From Galbibacter sp. BG1 (lineage in GTDB: Bacteria; Bacteroidota; Bacteroidia; Flavobacteriales; Flavobacteriaceae), in the NCBI RefSeq assembly GCF_013391805.1, contig NZ_CP058364.1, positions 1,860,501 through 1,924,500 of the forward strand: a DNA stretch of 64,000 bases. Reading direction: 5' to 3'. The notes under the pieces were generated by a model. The model worked only from the letters and a program-made list of their open reading frames with translations, did no database searches and was not told the origin of the DNA. The position numbers and the translations under genes were made by a program. Positions 8,430 to 19,277 of this stretch are shown piece by piece. Position 1 is the first letter of the stretch. Each line of letters opens with the position of its first letter.

Positions 8430-9149
8430 TTATGGGAGGGTATCTTTAGAAGCCTCTCTTACGCGTTCAATATAATCGCTTAGCAGTTTTCCGTATTTGG
8501 AATCAGCTACTTCTTCCGAAAGGGAATTGTTTATGGAATCCAAATACTTTAAGTTGGTATTATAGGCTTCCGTTAAGGTTATGTAAGGTGCGGCGTACGA
8601 TGTACTATTATTGAAAATAAAATTCAACGTGTACAGATAGCTTCTTTTAGAATTGTTATTAGAAACTTTTTGTAGGGAATCTGCTAATTCTATTTTTCCG
8701 TCTTTGCTAGCTTCCAGGGTTTCCTTTAAAAGTTCTAAGTTCTTTTCAGAAAATTTTGTGGCTATTTTTTTATACTCCATCCAGGTGTCATGGCTTTTAG
8801 ACCCTTTAACCTGTGCCTCTGGAGCAAAATAATCCCTACTGGTATTTATGGTAATGGTACCTGCTTCCCCAAAAAAATCTAACCGATCGTTAAGAAGGTT
8901 GCCATCATTTTTATCGAGATAAAGTGTAAAAACTTCCGGACTTTCCACGTGGGTAGAAAAATTGAAATCGGGTTGACCGTTTATAACTACCGAATCTAAG
9001 GTAACAAGGCTGCTGTCGGCTATTTTTTGAAAGTATATGGTGCCTTTTCGCAGTCCTTCTACCGTTCCTTTAACGGTCATATTATCATTTTCTTTTCCAC
9101 AAGAAACAACAGTGAAAGCTATTAATGCAGCTAGTAGTATTCGGTACAT
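8430..9149 (-). CDS. DUF4369 lipoprotein
   Basis: The 239-residue product begins with a lipoprotein signal (hydrophobic stretch ending VVSCGKEN, lipid-attached Cys17). An N-terminal DUF4369 beta-sandwich follows (VKGTVEGLRKGTIYFQKI, then VxINGQPDFNFST). The C-terminal half is helical. DUF4369 often precedes thioredoxin-like domains in Bacteroidetes; none is present here, and no CxxC is seen. Likely periplasmic, outer or inner membrane anchored, function unknown. It is convergent with the glycosidase gene and lies 49 bp upstream of the DUF819 gene end on the same strand. Confidence 0.85.
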   Translation of the reverse strand: MYRILLAALIAFTVVSCGKENDNMTVKGTVEGLRKGTIYFQKIADSSLVTLDSVVINGQPDFNFSTHVESPEVFTLYLDKNDGNLLNDRLDFFGEAGTITINTSRDYFAPEAQVKGSKSHDTWMEYKKIATKFSEKNLELLKETLEASKDGKIELADSLQKVSNNNSKRSYLYTLNFIFNNSTSYAAPYITLTEAYNTNLKYLDSINNSLSEEVADSKYGKLLSDYIERVREASKDTLP

Positions 9150-9198
9150 AATTTATTTTTTTCTGAAGCGCAAATATGCGTAATTCTTATAAAAATTG

Positions 9199-10464
9199 CT
9201 ACACTTTTGAAGCTAATTCCATTAAATAGGCACAAAAAATAGCACCATAGGTTCCCACGGCATAGCCAAACACAGCTAGAAGAACCCCAACTGTTGCCAA
9301 GGAAGGGTGAAATTCTGCTGCTACGACAGGTGCTGAGGCAGCACCACCAACATTTGCTTGACTGCCAACAGCCAAGAAAAAATAAGGGGCTTTAATTATT
9401 TTAGCGACCACAATAAGCAATAGGGCATGAATGGTCATCCAGATCAACCCGATAGCTAGAAGTCCTGGATTTTCAAAAACCTTAAAAATATCCATTTTCA
9501 TACCAATGGTGGCTACTAAAATATAGATACAAATGGATCCAAACTTACTGGCTCCTGCCCCTTCATAATTTTTAAATTTGGTGAACGACAGGATAATTCC
9601 AATAGTAGTTGCAATGGTAATCATCCAAAAGAACTGAGAGCCAAAGGAAGACAATGCACTTTTTTTATCGCTTATGGCTTCAAAGTTATTGGTTAAAAAA
9701 GCTGAAATATTATCCGCGCCAAAATGAGCAATTCCAACGGCTACAAAAGCAATGGAAAGAATCATCATGTAATCCGTAAGGGTAGGGGTACGTGTTACTT
9801 TCTCTGCAAAGGCCAACATTTTGTCTTTTAGGGTATCGATAGCACTGTTGTCTGCTTTTAACCATTTGTCAATTTTGTCGCTTTTCCCCACTCCCAATAA
9901 AACCACGGCCATCCATAAATTAGCCACTACAATATCTACCAATACCATACCCCCATATTTCTCGGGGTTATATTTAAATATTTCCAGCATGGCAGCCTGG
10001 TTGGCACCTCCGCCAATCCAACTTCCAGCTAAGGTTGCAAGACCTCTCCAAACGGCATCTGGTCCTACACCGCCAACAGTGTCTGGAGAAATGGCAGATA
10101 CAATTAAAATGGCCAATGGCCCCCCAATAACGATACCGATAGTTCCAGTAAAAAACATAATCAATGCTTTCGGACCTAAATTAAAAACTGCTTTTAAGTC
10201 GATACTCAGTGTCATTAAAACTAAAGAGGCTGGGAGTAAATACCTGCTGGCTACATAATATAAATTAGAAGTTTCGTCGGAAATAACTCCGAAGGAATTA
10301 AAGATGGAAGGAAGTAAATAGCACATCAATACAGATGGAACAACCTTATAAAATTTACTCCAAAAGCCAGTTTTGAAAGCTGAAGTATAAAAAACGAATC
10401 CTAAACATAACATGATGATACCAAAAACAATGGTATCGATGGTGAAAATTGGAGTTTCTTCCAT
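9199..10464 (-). CDS. DUF819 family membrane transporter (YjcL-like)
   Basis: The 421-residue polytopic protein has about ten hydrophobic segments and the glycine-rich intramembrane motif AGSWIGGGANQAA near 140-155. A related C-terminal motif, AVGSQANVGGAASAPVVAA, suggests an inverted-repeat transporter fold. The family is DUF819; its substrate is not established, though the fold suggests an ion or organic-anion carrier. It starts at ATG 10464, and the gltD terminator lies upstream, so it is transcribed separately. Confidence 0.9.
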   Translation of the reverse strand: MEETPIFTIDTIVFGIIMLCLGFVFYTSAFKTGFWSKFYKVVPSVLMCYLLPSIFNSFGVISDETSNLYYVASRYLLPASLVLMTLSIDLKAVFNLGPKALIMFFTGTIGIVIGGPLAILIVSAISPDTVGGVGPDAVWRGLATLAGSWIGGGANQAAMLEIFKYNPEKYGGMVLVDIVVANLWMAVVLLGVGKSDKIDKWLKADNSAIDTLKDKMLAFAEKVTRTPTLTDYMMILSIAFVAVGIAHFGADNISAFLTNNFEAISDKKSALSSFGSQFFWMITIATTIGIILSFTKFKNYEGAGASKFGSICIYILVATIGMKMDIFKVFENPGLLAIGLIWMTIHALLLIVVAKIIKAPYFFLAVGSQANVGGAASAPVVAAEFHPSLATVGVLLAVFGYAVGTYGAIFCAYLMELASKV

Positions 10465-10522
10465 TTATTAAAAAATTTTCGGGAAAAATACAAAATAGAA
10501 ATCTAACCAAGTTCATAAGGAA

Positions 10523-10555
10523 TAAAAAAAGCCGACTTCAATAGAAATCGGCTTG
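10523..10555 (-). terminator. Terminator of gltBD
   Basis: On the minus strand the stem AAGCCGA...TCGGCTT is followed by TTTTTTT, 38-70 nt past the gltD stop. Confidence 0.85.
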
Positions 10556-10592
10556 GGAAAATTAAATAAATGTATAACGTAGTTGTTATTAT

Positions 10593-12050
10593 TTATGCGG
10601 CTGGTAAATCTCCTTTTTCTTTGACTGGTAGGGAGGAAGATCCCATTAAAAATTTATCAACATGATGAGCGGCTTCCCTACCTTCTGAAATAGCCCAAAC
10701 AATTAAAGACTGACCTCTACGCATATCCCCAGCAGTAAATATATGGGGAATATTGGTTTGGTAATTATTGCCCTTTATGTTGGATCTGTCGTCGGTGTGT
10801 AAACCTAGTTGCTCACTAAGTGTAGCTTCTGGTCCTGTGAAGCCTAGAGCCAATAAAGCTAAATCACACGGCCAATCTTTTTCAGACCCTTCAATTTCCT
10901 GTAATTGAGGCCTTTCTCCTGGAATTTTAACCCATTTAACCTCTACTGTTTTAATGGCTTTTAAATTTCCTTCTTCATCCTTAACAAACTCCTTGGTTAA
11001 AATGCTCCAATTACGTTCCACACCTTCTTCGTGGGAAGAAGTTGTTTTAAGGGTAAAGGGCCAAAAAGGCCACGGATTTTCATCGGATCTGGCTTCAGAA
11101 GGCATCGGCATAATTTCGAAATTAGTAACCGATTTTGCCCCATGACGGTTTGAAGTTCCAATACAGTCGGAACCGGTGTCTCCACCGCCAATTACTATAA
11201 CGTGTTTATCTTTAGCGTGCAAGTCTTTAGTAGTTTCTGCGAGTCCGTCAACTACTTCATTATTGCGTTTTAAAAATTCCATGGCTTGCACAACACCTTT
11301 GGCGTCGGCACCTGGAATTGGCAACTTTCTACGTTGGGTGGCTCCACCGCAAAGTACGACTGCGTCGAAATTGTTAAGCTCCTCGGCCTCGTAATTTTTT
11401 CCTACGTGAACGTCGGTTTTAAACTCGATTCCTTCTTCTTTTAAGATGTCAACTCTACGGTCGATTACTTTTTTCTCGAGTTTAAAATCTGGAATTCCAT
11501 ATCTTAAAAGTCCGCCTACTTTTTTATCCCGTTCAAAAACGGTAACAGTATGGCCGGCACGGTTTAATTGTTGGGCTGCTGCCAATCCAGAAGGGCCAGA
11601 TCCTACCACAGCCACAGTTTTTCCAGTGCGGTTTTTCGGAGGTTTTGGTTTAATCCATCCTTCTTTAAAACCTCTTTCTACGATATACTTTTCAATTAGT
11701 TCGATAGAAACAGGCGGCTGAATAATACCTAGAACGCAGGCAGATTCGCATGGAGCTGGACATAATCTTCCAGTAAATTCCGGGAAATTATTAGTGGCAT
11801 GCAATAAATTAAGCGCTTTGTTCCAATCGTTTTTATAGACGGCATCGTTAAAATCTGGAATTAAATTCCCTAATGGGCAACCACTGTGGCAGAAAGGGAT
11901 TCCACAGTCCATACAACGGCCACCTTGTTCATTTAATTCTTCTGTATTGAGTTCTTTGGTAAACTCATGGTAATTTTTAACACGCTCATCAACAGCAATC
12001 GTGTCTTCATCGCGTCTTTCGTATTCTAAAAATCCTCTTAGTTTTCCCAT
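10593..12050 (-). CDS. gltD: Glutamate synthase small subunit
   Basis: FAD/NADPH-binding partner that passes electrons to GltB for reductive transfer of the glutamine amide to 2-oxoglutarate. The 485-residue protein has the N-terminal cysteine cluster for Fe-S centres (RCMDCGIPFCHSGCPLGN, then CPAPCESAC). Two Rossmann dinucleotide motifs are visible: VAVVGSGPSGLAAA (FAD) and VIVIGGGDTGSDC (NADPH). The C-terminal FAD motif is IFTAGDMRRG. It begins 1 nt after the gltB stop and is clearly co-transcribed with it; a terminator follows. Confidence 0.98.
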   Translation of the reverse strand: MGKLRGFLEYERRDEDTIAVDERVKNYHEFTKELNTEELNEQGGRCMDCGIPFCHSGCPLGNLIPDFNDAVYKNDWNKALNLLHATNNFPEFTGRLCPAPCESACVLGIIQPPVSIELIEKYIVERGFKEGWIKPKPPKNRTGKTVAVVGSGPSGLAAAQQLNRAGHTVTVFERDKKVGGLLRYGIPDFKLEKKVIDRRVDILKEEGIEFKTDVHVGKNYEAEELNNFDAVVLCGGATQRRKLPIPGADAKGVVQAMEFLKRNNEVVDGLAETTKDLHAKDKHVIVIGGGDTGSDCIGTSNRHGAKSVTNFEIMPMPSEARSDENPWPFWPFTLKTTSSHEEGVERNWSILTKEFVKDEEGNLKAIKTVEVKWVKIPGERPQLQEIEGSEKDWPCDLALLALGFTGPEATLSEQLGLHTDDRSNIKGNNYQTNIPHIFTAGDMRRGQSLIVWAISEGREAAHHVDKFLMGSSSLPVKEKGDLPAA

Positions 12051-12051
12051 T

Positions 12052-15000
12052 TTATGCTGTTGTTAATTGTTCAACTTCTTTTTCTTGTTTTGCCAAGAAT
12101 TCTAAAGCTTTTTTGAATTCTGTAGGCATCACCTTCACAAATTTGCTACGGTTGTTATCCCAATCAGTCATAATACGTTTTGCTAACGGACTATCGGTAT
12201 ATTTAATATGGTTGCTAATTAATTGCTGTAGTTGTATTTGGTCGTTTTCAGACGGTTCTTCCAATTCGACCATTTCCATATTAAAATTGCTGCTATCGAG
12301 CTTGTTATCCGGATTGTAGATATAGGCAATTCCTCCACTCATTCCAGCGGCAAAGTTTCTACCTATTTTCCCCAGAATTACAGCTACACCACCCGTCATA
12401 TATTCACAACCGTGGTCTCCAATACCTTCTACCACAGCCTTGGCACCAGAATTTCTTACCAAGAAACGTTCTCCAGCAATTCCGTTAATATAGGCTTCCC
12501 CAGTAACGGCACCGTACATGGCAACGTTACCAATAATTACGTTTTCCTCTGGTTTAAAAGTGGCCTTTTCTGGTACTTTTACAACTAATTTTGCTCCTGA
12601 AAGTCCTTTTCCGAAGTAATCGTTTGTATTTCCGTTTACTTTTAGGGTAAGTCCTTTGGTGGCAAAAGCTCCAAAGCTCTGTCCTGCAGAACCTTCAAAA
12701 TTTAAAGTCAACGTATCTTCTGGCAATCCATTCTCGCCGTGAATTTTAGAGATTTCATTACTCAAAATAGCACCGGTAGTTCGGTTGATATTGGTGATTG
12801 GGAAATCTAAACTCATTTTCTCCTTTCGGTATACAGCCGGGTGCGCTTGTCTCAAGATCTCGAAATCTAAAACTTCTTCTAGATGATGGTCTTGCTTTTC
12901 GGTATTATGAAGTTTTACAGATTCTGGTACTCTCGGTTTGTAAAGAATATTGGAAAGATCAATTCCTTGAGCTTTGTAGTGCTCGATAGCCTTGTTCATG
13001 TTTAATTTCTGACTCTGTCCAACCATTTGTTCGATGGTACGGAACCCTAAATCGGCCATGATCTGTCTTAATTCCTGAGCTATGAAATACATAAAATTAA
13101 TTACGTGCTCTGGTGTTCCCTTGAAATTTTTACGCAGTTCTGGATCTTGGGTTGCAATACCAACTGGACAGGTGTTCAAATGGCAGGCGCGCATCATAAT
13201 ACATCCAGACGCTACTAAAGGTGCAGTGGCAAAACCAAATTCTTCGGCACCTAATAAACACGCAATAGCTACATCACGGCCTGTTTTTAACTGTCCGTCA
13301 CATTCCATTACAATTCTTCCTCTTAGGTCGTTAAGCACTAAAGTTTGTTGCGCTTCTGCGATACCCAGTTCCCATGGAAGTCCGGCATGTCGAAGCGAAG
13401 TAAGTGGGGATGCTCCCGTTCCTCCGTCGAATCCAGAGATAAGTACTACGTCTGCTTTAGCTTTGGCAACACCGGCGGCGATGGTTCCTACACCTACTTC
13501 AGAAACCAATTTTACGTTAACTCTTGCTTCCCGATTAGCATTTTTAAGATCGAAAATGAGCTGTGCTAAATCTTCGATCGAATAGATATCGTGGTGCGGG
13601 GGTGGTGAAATCAACCCTACATAAGGGGTGGAATTTCTCGTTTTGGCGATGTCTGGGTTAACTTTAGGCCCCGGAAGCTGTCCGCCCTCTCCGGGCTTAG
13701 CTCCCTGCGCCATTTTTATTTGAATTTCTTTAGCGTTGGAAAGGTAGTTTATCGATACTCCAAAACGCCCGGAAGCTACTTGTTTAATAGCACTATTTCT
13801 CCAGTTTCCATTCAAATCTTTATGGAAACGATCTGGGTCTTCCCCACCTTCACCAGAATTACTTTTACCTTGAATTCTATTCATGGCAATGGCCAGATTC
13901 TCGTGCGCTTCCTTACTAATGGATCCAAAAGACATTGCGCCTGTTTTAAAACGCTTTACAATTTCTGTCCACGGTTCCACTTCATCAATTGAAATAGGGT
14001 TGAGCTCTTGAAATTTAAACATTCCGCGTAAAGTCATCAAGCGTTCGCTTTGCTCGTTGATCATGTGGGAATATTCCTTGTAACTATCAAATTTATTGGT
14101 GCGAACGGCTTGTTGTAATTTGGCTACCGTAGTAGGATTAAACATATGCCGTTCACCATTTCTTCTCCAGCGATAGTCCCCTCCAATTTCCAAATCTAAA
14201 TCCGCTAGGGATTCACTATCTGTATACGCTTTGGAAAAGCGTTTCTGAATTTCTTTTTCAATTTCGTAAATTCCAATCCCTTCAATTCTACTTGTGGTAT
14301 TACTGAAGTATTTGTCTACAAACTTTTTATTAAGTCCTAAGGCTTCAAAGATCTGTGCTCCTCGATACGAATGTAAGGTGGAGATACCGATCTTGTTCAT
14401 AATTTTTACAATTCCCTTTCCAATGGCCTTGTTGAAGTTTAAAACTGCATCTTCAAAAGATGATTTTATTTCGTTATCGGCAACCAGCTTTGCAATAATC
14501 TCATTTACCATGTATGGGTTAATAGCACTTGCTCCATAACCAAATAATAAGGCAAAATGATGTGGCTCACGAGGCTCGGCAGACTCCACAATTATCCCTA
14601 CGGAAGATCGCTTTTCTTTTTTCTTTAGGCCGTGGTGCACATGGGAACATGCCAGTGCAGAAGGGATAGGTGCCATAGTAGGCGAAACATTCCTATCTGA
14701 AAGGATAATTATGTTGTGGCCCTCGTCTATTGCGTTGGAAATTTCATCCACCATTTCTTCCAGTCGAGCTTCAAGGCCATTCAATCCTTTATTTATATCA
14801 TAAAGGATTGAAATTGAAACGGCCTTAAAATCCGGGTGGTTAATATATTTAATCTTGTCCAGGTCTTCGTTGGAAATTACTGGATTTTGAATTTTAAGTT
14901 TTTTACATTGCTCCGGAACGATATCGAAGATATTTTTATCGCCGCCAATGGAAAGGCTAATATCGGTTACGATTTCTTCACGAATACCATCTAAAGGCGG

Positions 15001-16569
15001 GTTGGTTACCTGAGCAAATAGCTGTTTGAAATAATTAAAAAGAAGTTGTGGCTTGTCCGATAATACGGCCAAAGGAGTATCTGTTCCCATAGAACCAATA
15101 GCTTCTTTTCCTTGTGTTGCCATTGGGGTAATAAGGGTTTTTATGTCCTCATTGGTGTAGCCGAATAGTTTTTGACGTGTTATAAAGTCCTCTTTTTCAA
15201 CTGGGGTTTTATTCCCTGTATACGCTATTTTGGCTAGTGGCAATAGGTTTTGGTCCAGCCATTTGCGGTACGGACGTTTGGAAACGATACTTTCCTTTAC
15301 TTCTTCATCACCAATAATTCGTCCTTCATTCATATCCACCAAAAACATACGTCCTGGTTCCAATCTACCGTGCAATTCTACATTTTCTGGTTTTACGTCT
15401 ATCACCCCTGTTTCCGAAGACATAATTACATATCCATCTTTGGTAACGGTGTAACGGGAAGGTCTTAAACCGTTTCGGTCTAATAAAGCCCCGATATAAT
15501 TCCCATCAGTAAAAGGAATGGAAGCCGGCCCGTCCCATGGTTCCATTATACAAGAATTGTATTCGTAAAAAGCTTTTTTGCTGTCGGTCATCGATTGGTG
15601 TTTCTCCCAAGCTTCAGGAACCATCATCATCATGGCCTCAGGAAGCGAACGCCCTGTTTGCAGAAGCAATTCCAATACCATGTCCATCGAAGCCGAATCA
15701 GATTTACCTTCTAAAACAATTGGTGGGATTTCTTTGATGCTTTCCCCGAAAATTTCAGTTTTAAAAAGTTCCTCACGGGCCTTCATTCTACTTAGGTTAC
15801 CTCTTAAGGTGTTAATCTCACCATTGTGGCACATTAATCTAAAAGGCTGTGCCAAATCCCAAGTTGGGAATGTGTTGGTAGAGAAACGCTGGTGAACCAA
15901 AGCTAATTTGGTTACCACCTCTGGCTGCATTAAGTCCTTATAATAAGTACTTATGTCTTGAGGCATTAAAAGACCTTTGTAGATGATAGTATTGGTAGAT
16001 AAACTAGAAAAGTAGAAATATTCTGCTTCCGACAGGTTTGAATTTAAAATGGCGTGCTCTGCAATTTTACGACCTGCGAAAAGCTTAGCATTAAATTCCT
16101 CATCACTTAAATCTTGATTATTTTTCCCAATAAATACTTGTTTGGTTAAAGGTTCTGTTTGAGCAGCAATTTCCCCAATACAACTATGATCTACTGGAAC
16201 ATCACGCCAGCCAATAATATTTAGGCCTTGCGCTTTTATTTTTTCTTCAAATATATTGATACATATTTGAGACTGGTTTTTAGATTTTGGTAGGAATAAC
16301 ATACCAACTGCATATTCTTTCGGCTCAGGAATTTCGAACTTACAGGCTTCCTTAAAGAAAGCGTGTGGGATTTCAATAAGAATTCCGGCACCATCACCTG
16401 TTTTACCGTCGGCACTAACCGCGCCACGGTGCTCTAAGCGAATTAAAATATCAAGTGCTTTGTGAATTATATCGTTGGTTCGTACTCCGTTTAGGTTACA
16501 GATGAAACCTGCACCGCAATTGTCATGTTCAAACTCCGGGGAGTATAGTCCTTGTTTTTGTGGCTTCAT
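12052..16569 (-). CDS. gltB: Glutamate synthase large subunit
   Basis: Catalytic subunit of NADPH-dependent GOGAT, completing ammonium assimilation with glutamine synthetase. Full length at 1505 residues. The class II glutaminase domain opens with DNCGAGF (Cys18 is the likely nucleophile after a short propeptide). The central domain follows, then the FMN/2-oxoglutarate synthase domain with [24 protein letters not shown] and the 3Fe-4S cysteines in [15 protein letters not shown]. The C-terminal glycine-rich beta-helix (GXXG repeats, [20 protein letters not shown]) is present. First gene of the gltBD operon. A minus-strand promoter sits just upstream, and a 10 bp palindrome lies further out. 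Confidence 0.98.
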   Translation of the reverse strand: MKPQKQGLYSPEFEHDNCGAGFICNLNGVRTNDIIHKALDILIRLEHRGAVSADGKTGDGAGILIEIPHAFFKEACKFEIPEPKEYAVGMLFLPKSKNQSQICINIFEEKIKAQGLNIIGWRDVPVDHSCIGEIAAQTEPLTKQVFIGKNNQDLSDEEFNAKLFAGRKIAEHAILNSNLSEAEYFYFSSLSTNTIIYKGLLMPQDISTYYKDLMQPEVVTKLALVHQRFSTNTFPTWDLAQPFRLMCHNGEINTLRGNLSRMKAREELFKTEIFGESIKEIPPIVLEGKSDSASMDMVLELLLQTGRSLPEAMMMMVPEAWEKHQSMTDSKKAFYEYNSCIMEPWDGPASIPFTDGNYIGALLDRNGLRPSRYTVTKDGYVIMSSETGVIDVKPENVELHGRLEPGRMFLVDMNEGRIIGDEEVKESIVSKRPYRKWLDQNLLPLAKIAYTGNKTPVEKEDFITRQKLFGYTNEDIKTLITPMATQGKEAIGSMGTDTPLAVLSDKPQLLFNYFKQLFAQVTNPPLDGIREEIVTDISLSIGGDKNIFDIVPEQCKKLKIQNPVISNEDLDKIKYINHPDFKAVSISILYDINKGLNGLEARLEEMVDEISNAIDEGHNIIILSDRNVSPTMAPIPSALACSHVHHGLKKKEKRSSVGIIVESAEPREPHHFALLFGYGASAINPYMVNEIIAKLVADNEIKSSFEDAVLNFNKAIGKGIVKIMNKIGISTLHSYRGAQIFEALGLNKKFVDKYFSNTTSRIEGIGIYEIEKEIQKRFSKAYTDSESLADLDLEIGGDYRWRRNGERHMFNPTTVAKLQQAVRTNKFDSYKEYSHMINEQSERLMTLRGMFKFQELNPISIDEVEPWTEIVKRFKTGAMSFGSISKEAHENLAIAMNRIQGKSNSGEGGEDPDRFHKDLNGNWRNSAIKQVASGRFGVSINYLSNAKEIQIKMAQGAKPGEGGQLPGPKVNPDIAKTRNSTPYVGLISPPPHHDIYSIEDLAQLIFDLKNANREARVNVKLVSEVGVGTIAAGVAKAKADVVLISGFDGGTGASPLTSLRHAGLPWELGIAEAQQTLVLNDLRGRIVMECDGQLKTGRDVAIACLLGAEEFGFATAPLVASGCIMMRACHLNTCPVGIATQDPELRKNFKGTPEHVINFMYFIAQELRQIMADLGFRTIEQMVGQSQKLNMNKAIEHYKAQGIDLSNILYKPRVPESVKLHNTEKQDHHLEEVLDFEILRQAHPAVYRKEKMSLDFPITNINRTTGAILSNEISKIHGENGLPEDTLTLNFEGSAGQSFGAFATKGLTLKVNGNTNDYFGKGLSGAKLVVKVPEKATFKPEENVIIGNVAMYGAVTGEAYINGIAGERFLVRNSGAKAVVEGIGDHGCEYMTGGVAVILGKIGRNFAAGMSGGIAYIYNPDNKLDSSNFNMEMVELEEPSENDQIQLQQLISNHIKYTDSPLAKRIMTDWDNNRSKFVKVMPTEFKKALEFLAKQEKEVEQLTTA

Positions 16570-16585
16570 AATTACGTGGTTTCCA

Positions 16586-16617
16586 CAAATCTACTAAGAA
16601 AGCTATCTATTATTCAA
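16586..16617 (-). promoter_or_regulatory. Putative promoter of gltBD
   Basis: On the minus strand, TTG (16617-16615), a 21 bp spacer and TAGATTTG (16593-16586) fit the Bacteroidetes consensus. The start would lie only about 10 nt before the gltB ATG, so the leader is very short. Confidence 0.5.
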
Positions 16618-16838
16618 GGTTTTGAATCAAAAAATGAAATAAATCGAACGTTCGGAAATAAACACTGAGAAAAATTCAATATCGAAATTTTAGCATAGGT
16701 CAAATTATCAAATCGTTAATTCTAGGCTAAAAAATTATTAATCCCTATTATTTAAGGGGTGGTTTTGGTATTATATTGGATTTCTGATGAGGATTTTTAG
16801 TTTGGGCGGGGGTGTTTATATATTTAAGATAAAAAAAT
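16618..16838. other. AT-rich upstream region of gltB with a perfect 10 bp palindrome
   Basis: The 347 bp gap 16570-16916 has no credible ORF. Besides the promoter and the terminator of the neighbouring gene, it holds the palindrome CGAACGTTCG at 16645-16654, about 30-60 bp upstream of the putative -33 box. That position would suit an activator or repressor of nitrogen assimilation. No regulator can be named. Confidence 0.4.
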
Positions 16839-16873
16839 AAAAGTCACCCCTGCAAAACAAAGGGGTGACTTTA
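16839..16873 (-). terminator. Terminator of the acyl-CoA dehydrogenase gene
   Basis: A 12 bp stem AAAGTCACCCCT/AGGGGTGACTTT with a 9 nt loop is flanked by T-runs in both directions. On the minus strand it is followed by TTTTATTTTTTT, 44-78 nt past the stop. It may also work on the plus strand. Confidence 0.88.
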
Positions 16874-16916
16874 AAAAAGAGTGTTTTTTTATTTTTAATT
16901 AAATATTTTAAGGGGG

Positions 16917-18059
16917 TTAATCCTTCAAAATACTTCTTGAAATTACAATTTTTTGAATTTCTGAGGTTCCCTCATAGATCTGGGTAATTTTTGCATCCCT
17001 CATCAATCTTTCTACGTGGTATTCCTTAACATAACCATTTCCCCCGTGAATTTGAACAGCCTCAATAGTGGTGTCCATAGCTACTTGAGAGGCATGAAGT
17101 TTTGCCATTGCTCCCGATAAATCGTAGTCATTACCATTGTCTTTGTCCCAAGCCGCTTTTAGAACCAAATGTCTTGCAGTTTCAATTTGCGTATGCATAT
17201 CGGCCAATTTAAAGGCGATGGCTTGGTGATTGCAAATCTCTGTTCCAAATGCTTTTCTCACTTTGGAGTATTCTTTGGCCATTTCATAAGCACCTGCAGC
17301 AATCCCCAAGGCCTGGGCAGCAATCCCAATTCTTCCTCCGGCAAGGGTTTTCATCGCAAATTTAAATCCGAAACCGTCTTCGCCTATTCTGTTTTCTTTT
17401 GGCACTTTAACATCATTGAAAATTAGGGAATGCGTATCGCTTCCTCTAATTCCTAATTTTTGTTCTTTCGGCCCTATTTCAAAACCAGGCATTCCTTTTT
17501 CTAGAATTAAGGCATTGATACCTTTATGTTTTTTATCTGGATGCGTTTGGGCGATCACTAAGTAAACATCTGCGGAGTTCCCGTTAGTAATCCAGTTTTT
17601 GGTACCGTTTACTATGTAATGGTCTCCTTTGTCTATTGCAGTGGTTTTTTGAGAAGTAGCATCACTTCCCGCTTCTGGTTCCGAAAGGCAAAATGCGCCA
17701 ATAATTTCTCCGGATGCCAAAGGCTTAAGGTATTTTTGTTTTTGTTCTTCCGTTCCGTAGTTTTCAAGACCCCAGCAAACCAAAGAGTTGTTAACACTTA
17801 CTATAACAGAGGCAGATGCATCTATTTTAGAAAGTTCTTCCATAACCATTACATAAGAAATGGTGTCCATGCCGCTACCGCCGTATTCTGGCGATGTCAT
17901 CATGCCCATAAATCCAAGCTCTCCCATTTTTTTTACTTGCTCAGCTGGAAATTCCTGCTTCTCATCCCTTTCGATAACTCCAGGCAGTAATTCTGTTTTG
18001 GCAAAGTCCCTCGCGGCTTCTTTTATTAATAACTGTTCTTCAGAAAGTTTAAAATCCAT
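16917..18059 (-). CDS. Acyl-CoA dehydrogenase (short/branched-chain type)
   Basis: FAD enzyme that makes the alpha-beta double bond in acyl-CoA during fatty-acid or branched-chain amino-acid breakdown. The 380-residue length and domain order (N-terminal helical, middle beta, C-terminal helical) match butyryl/isovaleryl-type members. Motifs: FCLSEPEAGSDA (FAD/substrate), KNWITNG, and the signature QIYEGTSEIQKIV near the C terminus, which carries the catalytic-region glutamate. Chain-length preference cannot be read from the sequence. It is monocistronic with its own promoter and terminator. Start ATG at 18059. Confidence 0.95.
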   Translation of the reverse strand: MDFKLSEEQLLIKEAARDFAKTELLPGVIERDEKQEFPAEQVKKMGELGFMGMMTSPEYGGSGMDTISYVMVMEELSKIDASASVIVSVNNSLVCWGLENYGTEEQKQKYLKPLASGEIIGAFCLSEPEAGSDATSQKTTAIDKGDHYIVNGTKNWITNGNSADVYLVIAQTHPDKKHKGINALILEKGMPGFEIGPKEQKLGIRGSDTHSLIFNDVKVPKENRIGEDGFGFKFAMKTLAGGRIGIAAQALGIAAGAYEMAKEYSKVRKAFGTEICNHQAIAFKLADMHTQIETARHLVLKAAWDKDNGNDYDLSGAMAKLHASQVAMDTTIEAVQIHGGNGYVKEYHVERLMRDAKITQIYEGTSEIQKIVISRSILKD

Positions 18060-18089
18060 TCTAATTTGTTATATTTTTTAAAAATCGTT

Positions 18090-18120
18090 CAAATATAATT
18101 TTAAAATGTAACATTTTCAA
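18090..18120 (-). promoter_or_regulatory. Promoter of the acyl-CoA dehydrogenase gene
   Basis: Minus-strand TTG (18120-18118), 20 bp spacer, TATATTTG (18097-18090): a consensus Bacteroidetes promoter about 30 bp before the ATG. Confidence 0.72.
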
Positions 18121-18144
18121 TCATTCTTATTTATTTTTACTGTT

Positions 18145-19212
18145 ATGAAGATAGAAAACTACAACGTTATAGGAGTAATGTCTGGAACATCCCTCGATGG
18201 AATAGACTTGGTGTATGTGAATTTTTCTAAAGATGGTAAGTGGAGTTTTTTGGTAAAAAATTCAGAAACAGTCGGTTATATCGAGAAATGGCGAGGAATT
18301 CTCAAAAAAGCTACTCATTTAAATGAAGTAGAATTGGCTCAGTTGGATAAAGAGTATACTGTTTTTTTAGCTGAAGTAATTAAAGGGTTCAAATTGAAAA
18401 ACAACCTTCAGGAAATAGATTTTGTAGCTTCCCATGGGCATACAGTCTTTCATAAGCCAGATCAGGGAGAAACCTATCAAATAGGAAACTTGCCCATTTT
18501 GGCAGATCTACTGGGAGAAAAAGTAATTTGCGATTTTAGGGTAGAAGATGTGGCTCTTGGCGGTCAAGGGGCGCCGCTTGTGCCTATTGGCGACCAATTG
18601 CTTTTTGGTGAATACGATTATTGCTTAAACTTGGGCGGGTTTGCAAATATTTCTTTTGATGATTCCGGCGTTCGTAAAGCTTTTGATATTTGCGCCGTAA
18701 ACACCGTATTGAATCATTATGTTGCCAAACTTGACCTGGATTTTGATGATGGAGGAAAGATGGCTTCCAAAGGCGCTGTGCACGACGGATTGTTGAAAGA
18801 GCTGAACGCTTTGGAGTTTTATAAAAAGCCCTTTCCTAAATCGCTGGGTATTGAGTGGGTGGAAAGTAAGGTTTTTCCCTTGATCGATTCGTATAATAAA
18901 CTACAGGTGGTCGATATCCTAAGAACTTATGTAGAGCATGTGGCCCAGCAAATTGGTGCGGTTGTAGAACTTCCTTCTAATATATTGATTACTGGGGGAG
19001 GGGCATACAATACCTTCTTGATAAAAAGATTAAAAGCACTTACAGATGCCATTCTTATCATCCCGAATAAAAATGTGGTAGAATTTAAGGAAGCAGTAAT
19101 ATTCGCACTTTTAGGTGTTTTAAGGGAACGGAATGAAGTGAACTGCCTAAAAAGCATCACAGGGGCTTCTAAAGATCATAGTAGCGGGAAAATTTATTTA
19201 CCAAAATCCTAA
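18145..19212 (+). CDS. anmK: Anhydro-N-acetylmuramic acid kinase
   Basis: Phosphorylates and hydrolyses 1,6-anhydro-MurNAc to MurNAc-6-phosphate in cytoplasmic recycling of peptidoglycan. The 355-residue protein has the N-terminal phosphate motif GVMSGTSLDGID (10-21), FVASHGHTVFH, the catalytic-region DFRVEDVALGGQGAP, LNLGGFANISF and the C-terminal ILITGGGAYN. Length and motifs are standard. It is divergent from the acyl-CoA dehydrogenase gene; no murQ is adjacent. It is followed by the dehydrogenase gene after 143 bp. Confidence 0.96.
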   Translation: MKIENYNVIGVMSGTSLDGIDLVYVNFSKDGKWSFLVKNSETVGYIEKWRGILKKATHLNEVELAQLDKEYTVFLAEVIKGFKLKNNLQEIDFVASHGHTVFHKPDQGETYQIGNLPILADLLGEKVICDFRVEDVALGGQGAPLVPIGDQLLFGEYDYCLNLGGFANISFDDSGVRKAFDICAVNTVLNHYVAKLDLDFDDGGKMASKGAVHDGLLKELNALEFYKKPFPKSLGIEWVESKVFPLIDSYNKLQVVDILRTYVEHVAQQIGAVVELPSNILITGGGAYNTFLIKRLKALTDAILIIPNKNVVEFKEAVIFALLGVLRERNEVNCLKSITGASKDHSSGKIYLPKS

Positions 19213-19277
19213 AAAATTGCAAAACCTAAGGTTGGCATTCTTAGTTTTATATATTTGTGCATATTTTAAATAATTTT

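Noticed and set aside
9821-10258. 145-residue antisense ORF within the DUF819 gene
   Set aside because: Shadow frame opposite a clear membrane protein; composition is typical of reverse reading.
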